The notes under the pieces are model-generated. The model had not been told where the DNA came from. It worked only from the letters and a program-made list of their open reading frames with translations, and ran no database searches. The translations under genes were made by a program, and so were the position numbers. Source: JAYZAP01 sp964645285 (lineage in GTDB: Bacteria > Pseudomonadota > Alphaproteobacteria > JAAXGF01). Taken from it: 40,542 bases of DNA. Of the stretch, positions 15,496 through 24,368 are shown piece by piece. Position 1 is the stretch's first letter. Each line of letters opens with the position of its first letter. Location: assembly GCA_964645285.1 (NCBI GenBank), contig CAZYDR010000020.1, forward strand, positions 1 to 40,542. The letters run 5' to 3'.

Positions 15496-16617
15496 ATGAA
15501 GATTACCGGCATCGACGTCATTGGCCTACGCGCCGACCATGATGCGCTCGACAGCGGCTCCGAAAGCTGTGTCGTCGAGGTCCATACGGATAGCGGACTG
15601 AGCGGCATTGCCGAGAGCGCCAGCGCCGCCTGCCTGGTCCGTGCCGCCATTGAGGGCCAGGCGGGAAGCCGCATCTACCCCGGTCTCGCTTCCCTGATCA
15701 TGGGCCGCGACCCGCTCGATATCGATGCCCTGTGGGAGCACATGTATCGATCCAGCCGATTTATCGGCCGGCGCGGCGTCGTGATCCATGGCATCAGCGC
15801 CATCGACATGGCGTTGTGGGACCTCAAGGGCAAGGCCGAGGGTGTCCCTGTGGCGGATCTGCTCGGCGGCCCCAAGCGCGACCGCCTGCGCGCCTACGGC
15901 ACCGTCTGGCCGACCGGAAACACCGTCGATGACCTGCGCCGCAACATCGATCGCAGGCTCGCCTTGGGCCTGCGCGAAATCAAGCTCTGCGCGACGCCGG
16001 AATGGGCCGCCGACCAAGCTCTGACCGCGACCCTCGCGAGCGCCGCCCGCGCCCATGTGGGCGACGAAGTGGTGCTCTACCTGGACGGTACCGAGAATTG
16101 GCCCACGGCGGCCGCCGCGAAGGCGGTCATTCCGGCTCTGGCGGAGGCCGGCTTCGGCTGGTTCGAGGCGCCCCTGTGCGGCGACGACATCGAAGGCTAC
16201 GGCGCCCTGCGGGGGTTTGGCGTACCGATTGCCGGCGGCGACACGGGCCTGACCACGCGCTACGAATTCGCCCCCATGATCGACATCGGCCAGGTCGATA
16301 TCGCCCAGCCCGACATCACCGTGGTCGGTGGCTTCAGCGAGATCCGGCATATCGGCGACATGGTCTGTGAGCGCGGCCGCCGCATGGTCATGCACGGCTA
16401 CCAGTCCAACATCCTGCTGGCCAGCAACATGCAGATCCAGGCGGCTTGGCTCGTTGACGAGCCGGTCGAATATTCGGTCAGCCTGTCGCCGCTACGCTGG
16501 GAACTGACCAATGAAAAGCTCGAAGTCGACGCCGACGGCCGGGTCGCCAGGCCCGAAGGGCCGGGTCTCGGGGTCTCGCTCAATCGTGAGACGGTCGAAC
16601 GCTACCTAGTATCCTAG
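15496..16617 (+). CDS. Mandelate racemase/muconate lactonizing-type enolase superfamily enzyme
   Basis: A 373-residue enolase-superfamily enzyme abstracting the proton alpha to a carboxylate. The capping domain (about 1-120) is followed by the barrel: IDMALWDLKGK at 103-113, the base region EIKLC with Lys163, metal ligands Asp197 (YLDGTEN), Glu224 (FEAPL) and Asp249 (AGGD), Asp273 and His300 (MVMHGYQSN), the latter two placed like the His-Asp dyad. The second Lys of the usual KxK motif is Cys165. Its substrate is probably a sugar acid or similar carboxylate, but not identifiable. A GGAGGGGGA site precedes ATG 15496. Its 3' end overlaps the convergent dehydrogenase by 12 bases. Confidence 0.85.
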   Translation: MKITGIDVIGLRADHDALDSGSESCVVEVHTDSGLSGIAESASAACLVRAAIEGQAGSRIYPGLASLIMGRDPLDIDALWEHMYRSSRFIGRRGVVIHGISAIDMALWDLKGKAEGVPVADLLGGPKRDRLRAYGTVWPTGNTVDDLRRNIDRRLALGLREIKLCATPEWAADQALTATLASAARAHVGDEVVLYLDGTENWPTAAAAKAVIPALAEAGFGWFEAPLCGDDIEGYGALRGFGVPIAGGDTGLTTRYEFAPMIDIGQVDIAQPDITVVGGFSEIRHIGDMVCERGRRMVMHGYQSNILLASNMQIQAAWLVDEPVEYSVSLSPLRWELTNEKLEVDADGRVARPEGPGLGVSLNRETVERYLVS

Positions 16618-17532
16618 TTTCCGGTCAGCCTGGTGGATGAGGGTTTCGCCGGCCAGGGCGCGGCGGTAGTTTTCGGCGACCATGGGCAGCGAGCCGAAGC
16701 CCGAGCCGCCGGCCACATGGGGCGTGATCACCGCCTTGGGGTGATCCCATAAGGGATGGCCGTCAGGCAGGGGTTCCTCGTGGAATACATCGAGGGCGGC
16801 GCCGGCGAGTTGGCCGGCATCGAGAGCCGCTATCAGAGCGTCTTCGTCGATTAGCGAACCCCGCCCCATATTGAGCAGAAACGCATTCGGCTTCATAGCG
16901 GCGAAAGCCTCGGGCCCGAGCAGCAGGCGGGTATGCACCGTGCCGGGCAGGGCGCAAACCACGTAGTCGAGTTCGGCCAGCAGGGGCAACAGGGCATCCG
17001 GTCCATGGCGGCAATCGACGCCGTCGAGGCTGTGCGCACTGCGTGCCCAGGCCGAGATCTTGAAGCCGAGATGGGCAAAAGCCTTGGCGCAATACTCGCC
17101 GATAATGCCGAGGCCGAGCACACCGACATGGGTCTCGGCCGGATAGGGCACGTCGCGCCATTCCCAGGTCCCGGCCTTGCGATCCGCGTCGTAGGCGTCG
17201 AGATTGCGCCGCTGGCGCAACACATAGGCCAGGGCATGCTCGGTCATCCAGCGCGCCACGGTCGGGTCGCTGAGCCGCGACACCGGCATGTCGGCCGGCA
17301 GGTCGGGATGGTCGAGCACACTGTCGGCGCCATGGCCGAAATACTGGAAGCATTTGAGGCCGGGCATCTTCGCCAGCGCGCCCTCGGGAAGGTCGTTGCC
17401 GACCAGCATGACCACGTCATCGCCGCCGCCGACGTCGGGCCACAGGCGGACATCGACGCCGGGCAACAACGCGGCCATGGCGACGCGCCACCTGTCGAGT
17501 TCTTCCTCTCCCATATACAGAACGATAGCCAT
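16606..17532 (-). CDS. D-2-hydroxyacid dehydrogenase, glyoxylate/hydroxypyruvate reductase (GhrA-like)
   Basis: A 308-residue NAD(P)H-dependent 2-hydroxyacid dehydrogenase, the length of GhrA. Rossmann motif GVLGLGIIGEYCAKA at about 135-150; catalytic Arg in NMGRGSLID; Glu in DVFHEEPLPDGHPLWDHP; catalytic His in ITPHVAGG. The segment FQYFGHGADS and the PHVAG variant are typical of GhrA, which reduces glyoxylate and hydroxypyruvate. It may act with the neighbouring enolase-superfamily enzyme on a hydroxy- or keto-acid, but the genes are convergent, not co-transcribed. Start ATG at 17532. Confidence 0.88.
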   Translation of the reverse strand: MAIVLYMGEEELDRWRVAMAALLPGVDVRLWPDVGGGDDVVMLVGNDLPEGALAKMPGLKCFQYFGHGADSVLDHPDLPADMPVSRLSDPTVARWMTEHALAYVLRQRRNLDAYDADRKAGTWEWRDVPYPAETHVGVLGLGIIGEYCAKAFAHLGFKISAWARSAHSLDGVDCRHGPDALLPLLAELDYVVCALPGTVHTRLLLGPEAFAAMKPNAFLLNMGRGSLIDEDALIAALDAGQLAGAALDVFHEEPLPDGHPLWDHPKAVITPHVAGGSGFGSLPMVAENYRRALAGETLIHQADRKLGY

Positions 17533-17657
17533 GGCTGTTCAGTCTCCGGACGTTTCAAGGATTTACAGATGGTAACATTAGCAGAAACCCGCTGGTCGCT
17601 TGCAAGGGGCGGCGCGCCCGGCTAAGCAAGAGGGAAAGGGTAAACGGAGGTATTCCC

Positions 17658-17982
17658 ATGACTGAGATCGATCCCTAACGCCGCGATCTGGTCGAGGCGT
17701 TCAACGCCAATCCCCAACTGCCCTCATAGCCCCGAGCTTCAGCGCCTGGTCAACAAGCTGCACTTTGAGCCGACCATGAACGGCAAATACGCGGTGGTGA
17801 CCACCAAGGCTCACGCGGAGTGGACCCTGTGTCAGTTGCCCCGCGAGCGTGGCAAGCCCATCATTATGCTCGATCAGGTGTTCACCAGCCTCGACGACGC
17901 CGAGCGGGCGATCTTCAAGCTGCGTTGGGAAGCACATACCGGCGTAAGCCTGGATCAGGGTAGGGATTCCGATAATGCGTAA
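17658..17982 (+). pseudogene. N,N-dimethylformamidase alpha (small) subunit, broken
   Basis: The remains of a small subunit of about 108 codons. GGAGG precedes ATG 17658, but codon 7 is TAA (17676-17678). The frame then continues with RRDLVEAFNANPQLP, and a one-base shift near 17725-17732 moves to the frame HSPELQRLVNKLHFEPTM and on to the stop at 17980-17982. The segments HSPxLQR, then GKY, then an aromatic-rich strand and a helix ending in LRWEAH follow the remembered layout of dimethylformamidase alpha (about 130 residues). The end overlaps the beta start by 8 bases, as expected for a coupled operon. Two independent lesions mean no functional product. Confidence 0.65.
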
Positions 17983-20223
17983 GCTCTTAGGCTACAGCGA
18001 TCAAATCAGCGCCCGTCCCGGCAAAACGGTTAAGTTCATGGTCAGTAGCCTGGACGGTCAGCCCTATCACGCCGACATCGTGCGGCTGATCTGCGGCGAC
18101 GACAGCCCGTCAGGCCCCGGCTACAAGGAGACCGTGGTCGAGATGCCTATCAATGGCGACTATCCGGGCCGCGCCCAGGCGATCAACGACGGCTCCTACG
18201 TCACCGTGCCCGGCGGCCCGATCCTCGGCGGCATCACCAGCTTTACCCTTCAGGCGCTGATCTGGCCGACCACGCCGGGCCGTGGCCGCCAGGCGCTGCT
18301 CGGCAAGTGGTGTGATAAGGCTCAGGCCGGATTCGGCCTCTATATCGACGACGACGGCGCCGTGGCCCTGCGCCTGGGCGATGGCTCGGGCACCGTGGAG
18401 ACCGTGAGTACGAGTGTCCCCATGGTTGGCCGGGAATGGCATTTCGTGGCCGCCAGCTTCGACGCCGCCACCAGGGAAATGCGGGTCTACCAGGAACCCA
18501 TGGACGATAATCCCGGCGTCGGCAAGGCGGTTTCCGTCCGCCACACGGCGGCTATCGATAGTCCCGGTGGCAACAACGCGCCGTTCCTCATGGCCGCGCA
18601 TTGTGTGTCAACCCTAGGCGAAGCGCCCGGCGGAACCGCTATGGGCGCCCACTACAACGGCAAGATCGACAGTCCGAGCCTAGCCAGCCGCGCCCTCGAC
18701 AGGGCCGAGATGGAAGGCCTGGTGCAGGACCCCATGCCGGCGGGACTGGAGCAGGACGTGGTCGGCTGGTGGGATTCCTAGCTCGATATCAGCGGTATCA
18801 AGGTTACTGATCTCTCAGCCCATATCCTCCGCGGTGAGACCGTCAACCTGCCGACCCGGGGCCAGCGCGGCTTCAACTGGAGCTGCCGCGAGCATTGCTG
18901 GCGTCACGCGACCGATGAATACGGCGCCATCCACTTTTACGACGACGACATCTACGACGCCGGCTGGGACGCCGACTTTGAACTCGTCGTGCCGGCCGAT
19001 CTGGCCAGCGGGTTTACTGCGCCCGCCTGACCAACGATAAGGACGAGGAACGCATTCCGTTCTTTGTGCGTCCGGCCAAAGGCCAGAAGGGCTCCGACGC
19101 GGTGTTCATGATCTCGACGGCGACCTTCATGGCCTACGGCAACATGCAGTGGCCCATGAACGCCACTACAGCGAGGTCAAGAAGGGCGGTGTCACCGTAC
19201 TCGACCGTGAGGACGTATTCCTCCAGGAAAATTTCGGCTACGGCCTGTCGGTCTACGACAAGCATTCCGACGAGACCGGGGTGGCCTATTCGTCCCGCCT
19301 GCGGCCGATCTTCAACATGCGGCCCAAGACCGGCCTGTGGAGTTTCAATGCCGATACCCATGTGACCGACTGGCTTGAGACCATGGGTCAGGCCTTCGAC
19401 GTAGTCACCGACGGGGATCTGCACCGGGAGGATGTCGCTGCCATTGCCGATTACCGGGTAGTCATCACCGGCGCCCATCCGATCACCGGCGCCCATCCGG
19501 AGTACTGGTCGACGGATATGTGGGACGCCATGGTGGCCTATCAGCACCGCGGCGGCCGGTTGATGTATCTCGGCGGCAACGGGTTTTTGCTGGCGGGTTG
19601 CCTATAGCGACGACCTGCCCGGGGTCATCGAGTTGCGCCGGGCCGAGGGCGGCATGCGCTACCAGCAGTCCGAGCCCGGCGAATACTATCAAAGCTTCAA
19701 CGGCGAGCTGGGCGGTCTGTGGCGTCGCCTCGGCGCCCCGCCCAACACCCTGGTGGGCAGCGGTACCGTGGCCACCGGCTTCGATTCCGCGTCCTACTAC
19801 CGCCGTATCGAGGAGAGCAACGATCCGCGCGCCCAGTTCATCTTCGAGGGCATCGGTGACGATGAGATCATCGGCGATTTCGGCACCCTGCTGGGCGGCG
19901 CTGCCGGGGTCGAACTCGACGGCGCCAGCCGCAAACTGGGCACGCCGCCCCACTGCCTGGTGGTGGCGCGCTCGGGGAACCACTCCCAGCTTTACTTCAT
20001 GATGCCCGAGGAGACGCGGTTCCACCATCCGGTGATGAGCGGCGCCGTGAATGACTGGGCGCGCGCCGACCTGCTATTCTACGAAATCTCGAACGGTGGC
20101 GGCGTGTTCATCACCGGCTTGATCTCATGGCCCGCCAGCCTGGCCTTTGAGAACTACGACAACAACGTGTCGCGGATTACCGAAAACGTGCTGAAGCGCT
20201 TTCTCGATCCCGAGCCGCTATAG
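17975..20223 (+). pseudogene. N,N-dimethylformamidase beta (large) subunit, broken
   Basis: About 750 codons, close to the roughly 760 of the large subunit of dimethylformamidase, which hydrolyses DMF to dimethylamine and formate with a mononuclear iron. An N-terminal region includes a LamG/jelly-roll insert (about 70-250). The lesions are: in-frame TAG at 18779-18781 (after VGWWDS); -1 shift near 19010-19015 (restoring YCARLTNDKDEERIPFF); a shift near 19146 (restoring AHERHYSEVKKGG); an 18-bp in-frame duplication at 19464-19499; and an extra T in a T run near 19585 (restoring WRVAYSDDLPGVIEL). After it, the C-terminal part (19591-20223) is open. No intact product is possible. The 3' end overlaps the convergent deiminase gene by 6 bases. 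Confidence 0.8.
19464..19499. repeat. 18-bp perfect tandem duplication
   Basis: Two adjacent identical copies of an 18-base unit (19464-19481 and 19482-19499) encode ITGAHP twice within the dimethylformamidase beta pseudogene. Family members have a single GxHPEY-like segment here, so one copy is extra. This is most likely a replication slippage event after or during decay of the gene. Confidence 0.85.
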
Positions 20224-21339
20224 GGCGCCGCCGGAAGCAATCGTCGAGGCTGCCGGCTGATCGTTGGTGTGGCAATGCACGCCGCCGCCGGCGGCCCAGG
20301 AGCTGAGCATCTCGATGACGTGGACGTCGCGGCCGGGGAAATAGTTTTCGATCCGTGACTTGGCCGCTGAGTCAAGCTCTGGGACCCCGAATCCAACCGC
20401 GATGACGAATCCGTTGCCCACCAACCAGTTCAGGTAATTGGTGTCGAACGCGTAATCCTGGTAGGGGGCCGTACCGCTGATCGGGTCCCGGATTACCGTA
20501 AAGCCGGCGGCTTCTATGGTGGCCGCCGCCGCGTCGAAGACGGCGTCCTTGCCGCCGCTGCCGGGCCGGCACTTGGAATTGGCGGTGCAGTCGGGCACCA
20601 CCACGGTTGTCGGATCGATGAATCGGGCGATGCCGTCGATATGGCCCTTGGTCAAATCGCCCTCGGGAACGCCCTCGACAAAGATCACTTTTGATACGCC
20701 GAAATGTTGCTTGAGGTCGGCTTCGGCTACCTCTCGGGTGTAGCCGGGATTGCGCGCAGGATCGCCAATGGTGCTCCAGTTGAGGATCACCGTATCGACG
20801 CCGTTGAATTCCAGATTGCCCCGTTCGTGGACAATGTCGATGGTATCGACCGGCAAATCCAGGTACGCGCCGACCTTGAGCGGCACACGGTTGTCATAGC
20901 GGTAGGGAATGTTCGAGCCGAACGCGCCGCCCCAGGCGTCGAAGGACCAGTTCTGAACGCGCATCTCCGTACCATCGACCACATAGACCGGGCCGTTGTC
21001 ACGCATCCACGCGCTGTCGCTGGCGATGGCGTGCCAGACGATATTTTCATGATCCGGGTCGCCGCCAACGCCTGATATGGCCTTGCGGGCTTCGTCGCGA
21101 ATTCTCCTTGAATAATGGAGGATGTGCAGCTTCTCGTAGGCGACGATCACCGTGGCCATCTTGGCGAAGGCGGTTTCGTGGGCCTTCTCATAAGGGCCGG
21201 GCCATTGCAACCAGACCGCCTCTTGTGGCTCCCACTCGGCCGGAACACGCTTGCTCATGGACTGCTCTCCCGCCGTCACGATGGCGGGCATTATGGACAA
21301 CAACGTAAAAAGGACGGCGGCTCGAACCAGATCATTCAT
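20218..21339 (-). CDS. Exported agmatine deiminase/peptidylarginine deiminase-family enzyme
   Basis: A 373-residue PAD_porph/agmatine deiminase-family guanidine hydrolase with an N-terminal Sec-type signal (MNDLVRAAVLFTLLSIMPAI, then VTA). Catalytic elements: WMRDNGPVYV, HERGNLEFNG, TKGHIDGIARF with His-Asp, and the nucleophile Cys in GGGVHCHTND near the C-terminus. Agmatine deiminase makes N-carbamoylputrescine and ammonia from agmatine; most bacterial members are cytoplasmic, so export is notable. The ATG at 21339 was chosen over a longer frame because the signal peptide begins there and AGGA lies upstream. It follows the amine oxidase stop by 4 bases, so the two are one operon. Confidence 0.85.
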   Translation of the reverse strand: MNDLVRAAVLFTLLSIMPAIVTAGEQSMSKRVPAEWEPQEAVWLQWPGPYEKAHETAFAKMATVIVAYEKLHILHYSRRIRDEARKAISGVGGDPDHENIVWHAIASDSAWMRDNGPVYVVDGTEMRVQNWSFDAWGGAFGSNIPYRYDNRVPLKVGAYLDLPVDTIDIVHERGNLEFNGVDTVILNWSTIGDPARNPGYTREVAEADLKQHFGVSKVIFVEGVPEGDLTKGHIDGIARFIDPTTVVVPDCTANSKCRPGSGGKDAVFDAAAATIEAAGFTVIRDPISGTAPYQDYAFDTNYLNWLVGNGFVIAVGFGVPELDSAAKSRIENYFPGRDVHVIEMLSSWAAGGGVHCHTNDQPAASTIASGGAL

Positions 21340-21343
21340 CGTC

Positions 21344-22684
21344 CTAACCGAGAATTGCCGCGACACCGCGCGCCGTCGACTGGCCGCTGAGGAAGGCGCC
21401 GCCGCAGGTTGCGGCAAAGGCGCCGGCACAGGCCTCGCCGGCGAAGAATAGTTTATCGTCGAGGCGCTGGGCCAGCTTGGCCCGTGCCGGCGTGTACCCC
21501 GGGATGGCGGCGGCGTAGCTGCCGAGGGACCAGGGATCGCTCGCCCAGCCGGTGAGGGTGCCCTTGGTGAACTTCTTGTCGATGTTCGAGCCGAGCATTT
21601 TGCGCAGTTCGCCGCGCGCGAAATCCACCGCCGCCGCCTCGCCGGCGCCGCTGAGTTCCCAGCCGAAGCTGCCGCCGACCCAGCCGATCATGACGTCAAA
21701 GCCGAACGGCCGGCAAAGGAAGAAGCATGCCTCGCGTGACTCCGTGTAATAGTCGAGCCAGGCATTGTCGGGCAGGTCGAATCGCGCACCTTTGAACTGC
21801 AGTGGGATTTTCGCCAGCAGGCCCATGGGCACGTGGGCGATGGCCTCCTGCTTCCACGCCGGCAGCGGCGGGTCGAAGGCAATCGTCCCGGCGCCGAGAA
21901 CCCCGGTCGATGCGGTAATAATGCAGGCCCGGGCGCGGACCGTACCCGCCGGGGTCTCCAGGTCGACCCCCTTGCCGCCCCAGCGAATTCGCTCCACCGG
22001 GGTCGCGAGGTTAACCGGAATACCCCGGCCAAAATGCGAGACCAAGGTGCCGAAGCCCTCGCGGATCATGTAGTTGGGCTCGGTATCCACCATACCCCAC
22101 CAGTCGGTACAGGAAAAATTATCCAGGTCCTGGCCCATGGACATGGGCCCGAGCCATGCCTCGGACGTCATGATCCACGGCAGGTCGCGGGGCGAGACCG
22201 AGGCGGCACTTACATCCTCGCCACGGCTGCCGGCCGATGAAATAGCCGACTCGAGTGATTGCCAGGCCTGGCCGTAGGCGCTCTCTTCAGCGCCAGTGGC
22301 GCGGCGATTGCCGACGTATGAGACCTCTTCGGCGTCGTCGTGGTAGAGGGTGGTGTAACCCCAGTCGTCGGCCATGGGCTTGAACGGGTTTCGGCTTGCC
22401 GCGTGGAGCCATGAGCAGCCGTGATCGAAGGGAATGCCGAAGCTGTCGCTCTCGGTCCAGGCCCGCCCACCGATGCGGCCGCGGGCCTCGATCACCACGA
22501 CCGACAGGCCGCGATCAATCAGGCTTCGCGCCGCCGCGAGGCCGGCAGCCCCGGCGCCGACGATGGCGACATCGGGATTTGTCGGAATGCTCTGCGCCCA
22601 GGCGGGAATCGTGGCGGTCGCGAGGAGTCCCGCGAGGGCCCCGCGCCGCGTCATCGGCGATCTGCTCTGCAGCTTTCTAGCCAA
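21344..22684 (-). CDS. Tat-exported flavin monoamine/polyamine oxidase
   Basis: A 446-residue FAD-dependent amine oxidase. The N-terminus carries a twin-arginine-like signal (MTRRGALAGLLATATIPAWA). The Rossmann motif VAIVGAGAAGLAAARSL and EARGRIGGRAW follow, and the FAD-binding C-terminus reads LFFAGEACAG. A PWSLGSYAAAIPG segment near the end is typical of flavin amine oxidases. It oxidises a primary or secondary amine to an aldehyde with hydrogen peroxide. Start choice: TTG 22684 has GGAG at 9 nt; ATG 22654 begins right at the Tat motif and is an equally valid reading. Coupled with the exported deiminase, it suggests periplasmic agmatine/polyamine breakdown. Confidence 0.87.
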   Translation of the reverse strand: MARKLQSRSPMTRRGALAGLLATATIPAWAQSIPTNPDVAIVGAGAAGLAAARSLIDRGLSVVVIEARGRIGGRAWTESDSFGIPFDHGCSWLHAASRNPFKPMADDWGYTTLYHDDAEEVSYVGNRRATGAEESAYGQAWQSLESAISSAGSRGEDVSAASVSPRDLPWIMTSEAWLGPMSMGQDLDNFSCTDWWGMVDTEPNYMIREGFGTLVSHFGRGIPVNLATPVERIRWGGKGVDLETPAGTVRARACIITASTGVLGAGTIAFDPPLPAWKQEAIAHVPMGLLAKIPLQFKGARFDLPDNAWLDYYTESREACFFLCRPFGFDVMIGWVGGSFGWELSGAGEAAAVDFARGELRKMLGSNIDKKFTKGTLTGWASDPWSLGSYAAAIPGYTPARAKLAQRLDDKLFFAGEACAGAFAATCGGAFLSGQSTARGVAAILG

Positions 22685-22860
22685 GAACTGAAACTCCGCT
22701 CAATTTCAATAGGGAACATCCTATCACTGATCAGTGGTCGACAGAATCAGATTCCTACTTCACCCCTGTGGCTTCCCTGGTTTGCCTTGCTCGATAGCAC
22801 AGTCTAGAAAGGTGCCTGGCGGTGCAGCGACGCGACCCGTACGTGTTTGGAGTTACAGTC

Positions 22861-23196
22861 ATGAACGATGCGGCCACAATGAATCGGGCGTGGTGGGACC
22901 AAGCTACGCCCCAGTACAGCGCCAGCCGATTCTACGATGTCGAGGGGTTCCTCGGCGGCAAATCGACCCTGGGCAGGATTGAATTGGACGCCGTCGGCGA
23001 CGTTGCCGACAAACTGGCGCCTGATGTTTTCCAGGGCTTCGAGCGCAACGGGCTGACGGTCCGGGAAATGCGCGAGTATCCGTTCTGCGGCTATGCCTAT
23101 CTGCCCGACATGACTAAGGCGGATGACGGCTATTACCACCGTCCCGAAGGCGCCCTCGCAGTGCCCCTGCTGTTGGCCTTCAAGGCCGCCTGGTAG
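22861..23196 (+). pseudogene. SAM-dependent methyltransferase with the core deleted
   Basis: A 111-codon open frame that joins an N-terminal class I methyltransferase start (MNRAWWDQATPQYSASRFYD and VEGFLGGKSTLGRIEL, residues about 8-42) directly to a C-terminal end (FERNGLTVREMREYPFCGYA, then a Tyr-Tyr-His strand and PLLLAFKAAW). In the family these pieces are separated by roughly 150 residues that include the SAM-binding Rossmann core, which is absent here. The join is in frame near residue 50. GGAG precedes ATG 22861. It cannot bind SAM as built and is best read as an internally deleted pseudogene, though a transcript may still couple to the MFS gene 8 bases downstream. Confidence 0.65.
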
Positions 23197-23204
23197 AGAC
23201 CCCC

Positions 23205-24368
23205 GTGAACGTAACCACTGTTACCGACGCGCAACGCTGGCGTGGCCTCATGGCCATTGTGGTCAGTGTCGGTCTGGCCGGGGTCATACTCGGGCTGTTC
23301 GCGCCGCTGATCGCCCTCAAGCTCGAGCACAGGGCTATATCGACCACCTGGAACGGTATCAATGCCGCCATGCCAGCTATTGCGGCCATCGCCGTGGCGC
23401 CGTTTCTACCTCGTCTGACTGTTGCGTTCGGCCTGCTGCGAACCGTTCTTGCGGGGGTCGTCATCACCGTCGCCGTGGTGCCCCTGTTCGTGGTTTTTGA
23501 CGAGACCTGGGTGTGGTTCGTGTTGCGCTTCGTCATGGGCGTCGGCGGCATGATGCACTGGGTGACCACGGAGATCTGGATCAATGCCGCGGTGCCGGAC
23601 CATCATCGCGGCAAAGTGTTGGGCGCCAACGCGACGGCGTTTTCGGCGGGCATGGCCAGCGGGCCTTTGTTGCTTGGGTTTATCGGTACCGAGGGCAATC
23701 TGCCTTTCATCATTGCCACCGGAATCGTGGCGCTGGGCGCGGCGCCTCTGGTCTTTGCCATTGGCACGGCGCCGCCGGTTCACGAACCGGAGAAAGGTGC
23801 CTTCGTGGATGCGGTTCGCCGGGCGCCGACGCCGATGATGGCGAGCCTGGTCGAAGGTTTTCTGTTCGTGGCGCTGCTGGTGCTGTGGCCGATCTATGCG
23901 GTGCGCAGTGGTTTCGACGAGACCGCCGCCATCACCATGCTGACGGTCATCGTGATCGGTCAGATTGTCGCATCCTTTCCCATCGGCTGGCTCGCCGATC
24001 ATATGAATCGCAAACTCCTGCTGATCGCCAACGGTGTGGCCAGCCTGATATGCGCCTTGTTGCTACCGGTTCTGCTCGATAGCCCGGTCATGCTCTACGT
24101 CATGTTGTTCCTGTGGGGCGCCGCCAGCGCCGGCCTCTATACCCTGGGCATGGTTCGTCTTGGTGAGACCTTCGCGGCCCGGGACCTGGGCTCGGCCACG
24201 GCGGTGTTCATTCTGGTCACCCAGATCGGTAGCGTCGCCGGACCGATACTCGGCGGCGCCGGCATGGACGCCTGGAACCCCCACGGCTTCGTCGTCGTCA
24301 CCGCTCTGGTCGGCGCCTTGTTCTGCGCCTTCGCCATCTGGCGTTATGTGAGCGTGGAGTGCCGCTAA
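23205..24368 (+). CDS. MFS transporter (YcaD-like)
   Basis: A 387-residue major facilitator superfamily protein with 12 predicted membrane helices. The loop 2-3 and helix 4-5 region shows FVLRFVMGVGGMMHWVTTEI with WINAAVPDHHRGKVLGA, and loop 8-9 has GWLADHMNRKLLL, the MFS motif A. The set resembles YcaD-like permeases and the second MFS protein at 34691-35896. Substrate is unknown. Translation probably starts at GTG 23205, 8 bases after the deleted methyltransferase frame, suggesting one transcript. The stop overlaps the convergent aminotransferase by 4 bases. Confidence 0.85.
   Translation: MNVTTVTDAQRWRGLMAIVVSVGLAGVILGLFAPLIALKLEHRAISTTWNGINAAMPAIAAIAVAPFLPRLTVAFGLLRTVLAGVVITVAVVPLFVVFDETWVWFVLRFVMGVGGMMHWVTTEIWINAAVPDHHRGKVLGANATAFSAGMASGPLLLGFIGTEGNLPFIIATGIVALGAAPLVFAIGTAPPVHEPEKGAFVDAVRRAPTPMMASLVEGFLFVALLVLWPIYAVRSGFDETAAITMLTVIVIGQIVASFPIGWLADHMNRKLLLIANGVASLICALLLPVLLDSPVMLYVMLFLWGAASAGLYTLGMVRLGETFAARDLGSATAVFILVTQIGSVAGPILGGAGMDAWNPHGFVVVTALVGALFCAFAIWRYVSVECR

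Noticed and set aside
17570..17626. An 18-codon open frame MVTLAETRWS between ghrA-like and the dimethylformamidase remnant
   Set aside because: No ribosome site and no recognisable sequence; too short to support.
17676..18781. Stop-codon readthrough or programmed frameshifting in the dimethylformamidase genes
   Set aside because: Lesions include different stops, several unrelated shift sites and a duplication, without slippery-site or readthrough context; decay explains all of them.
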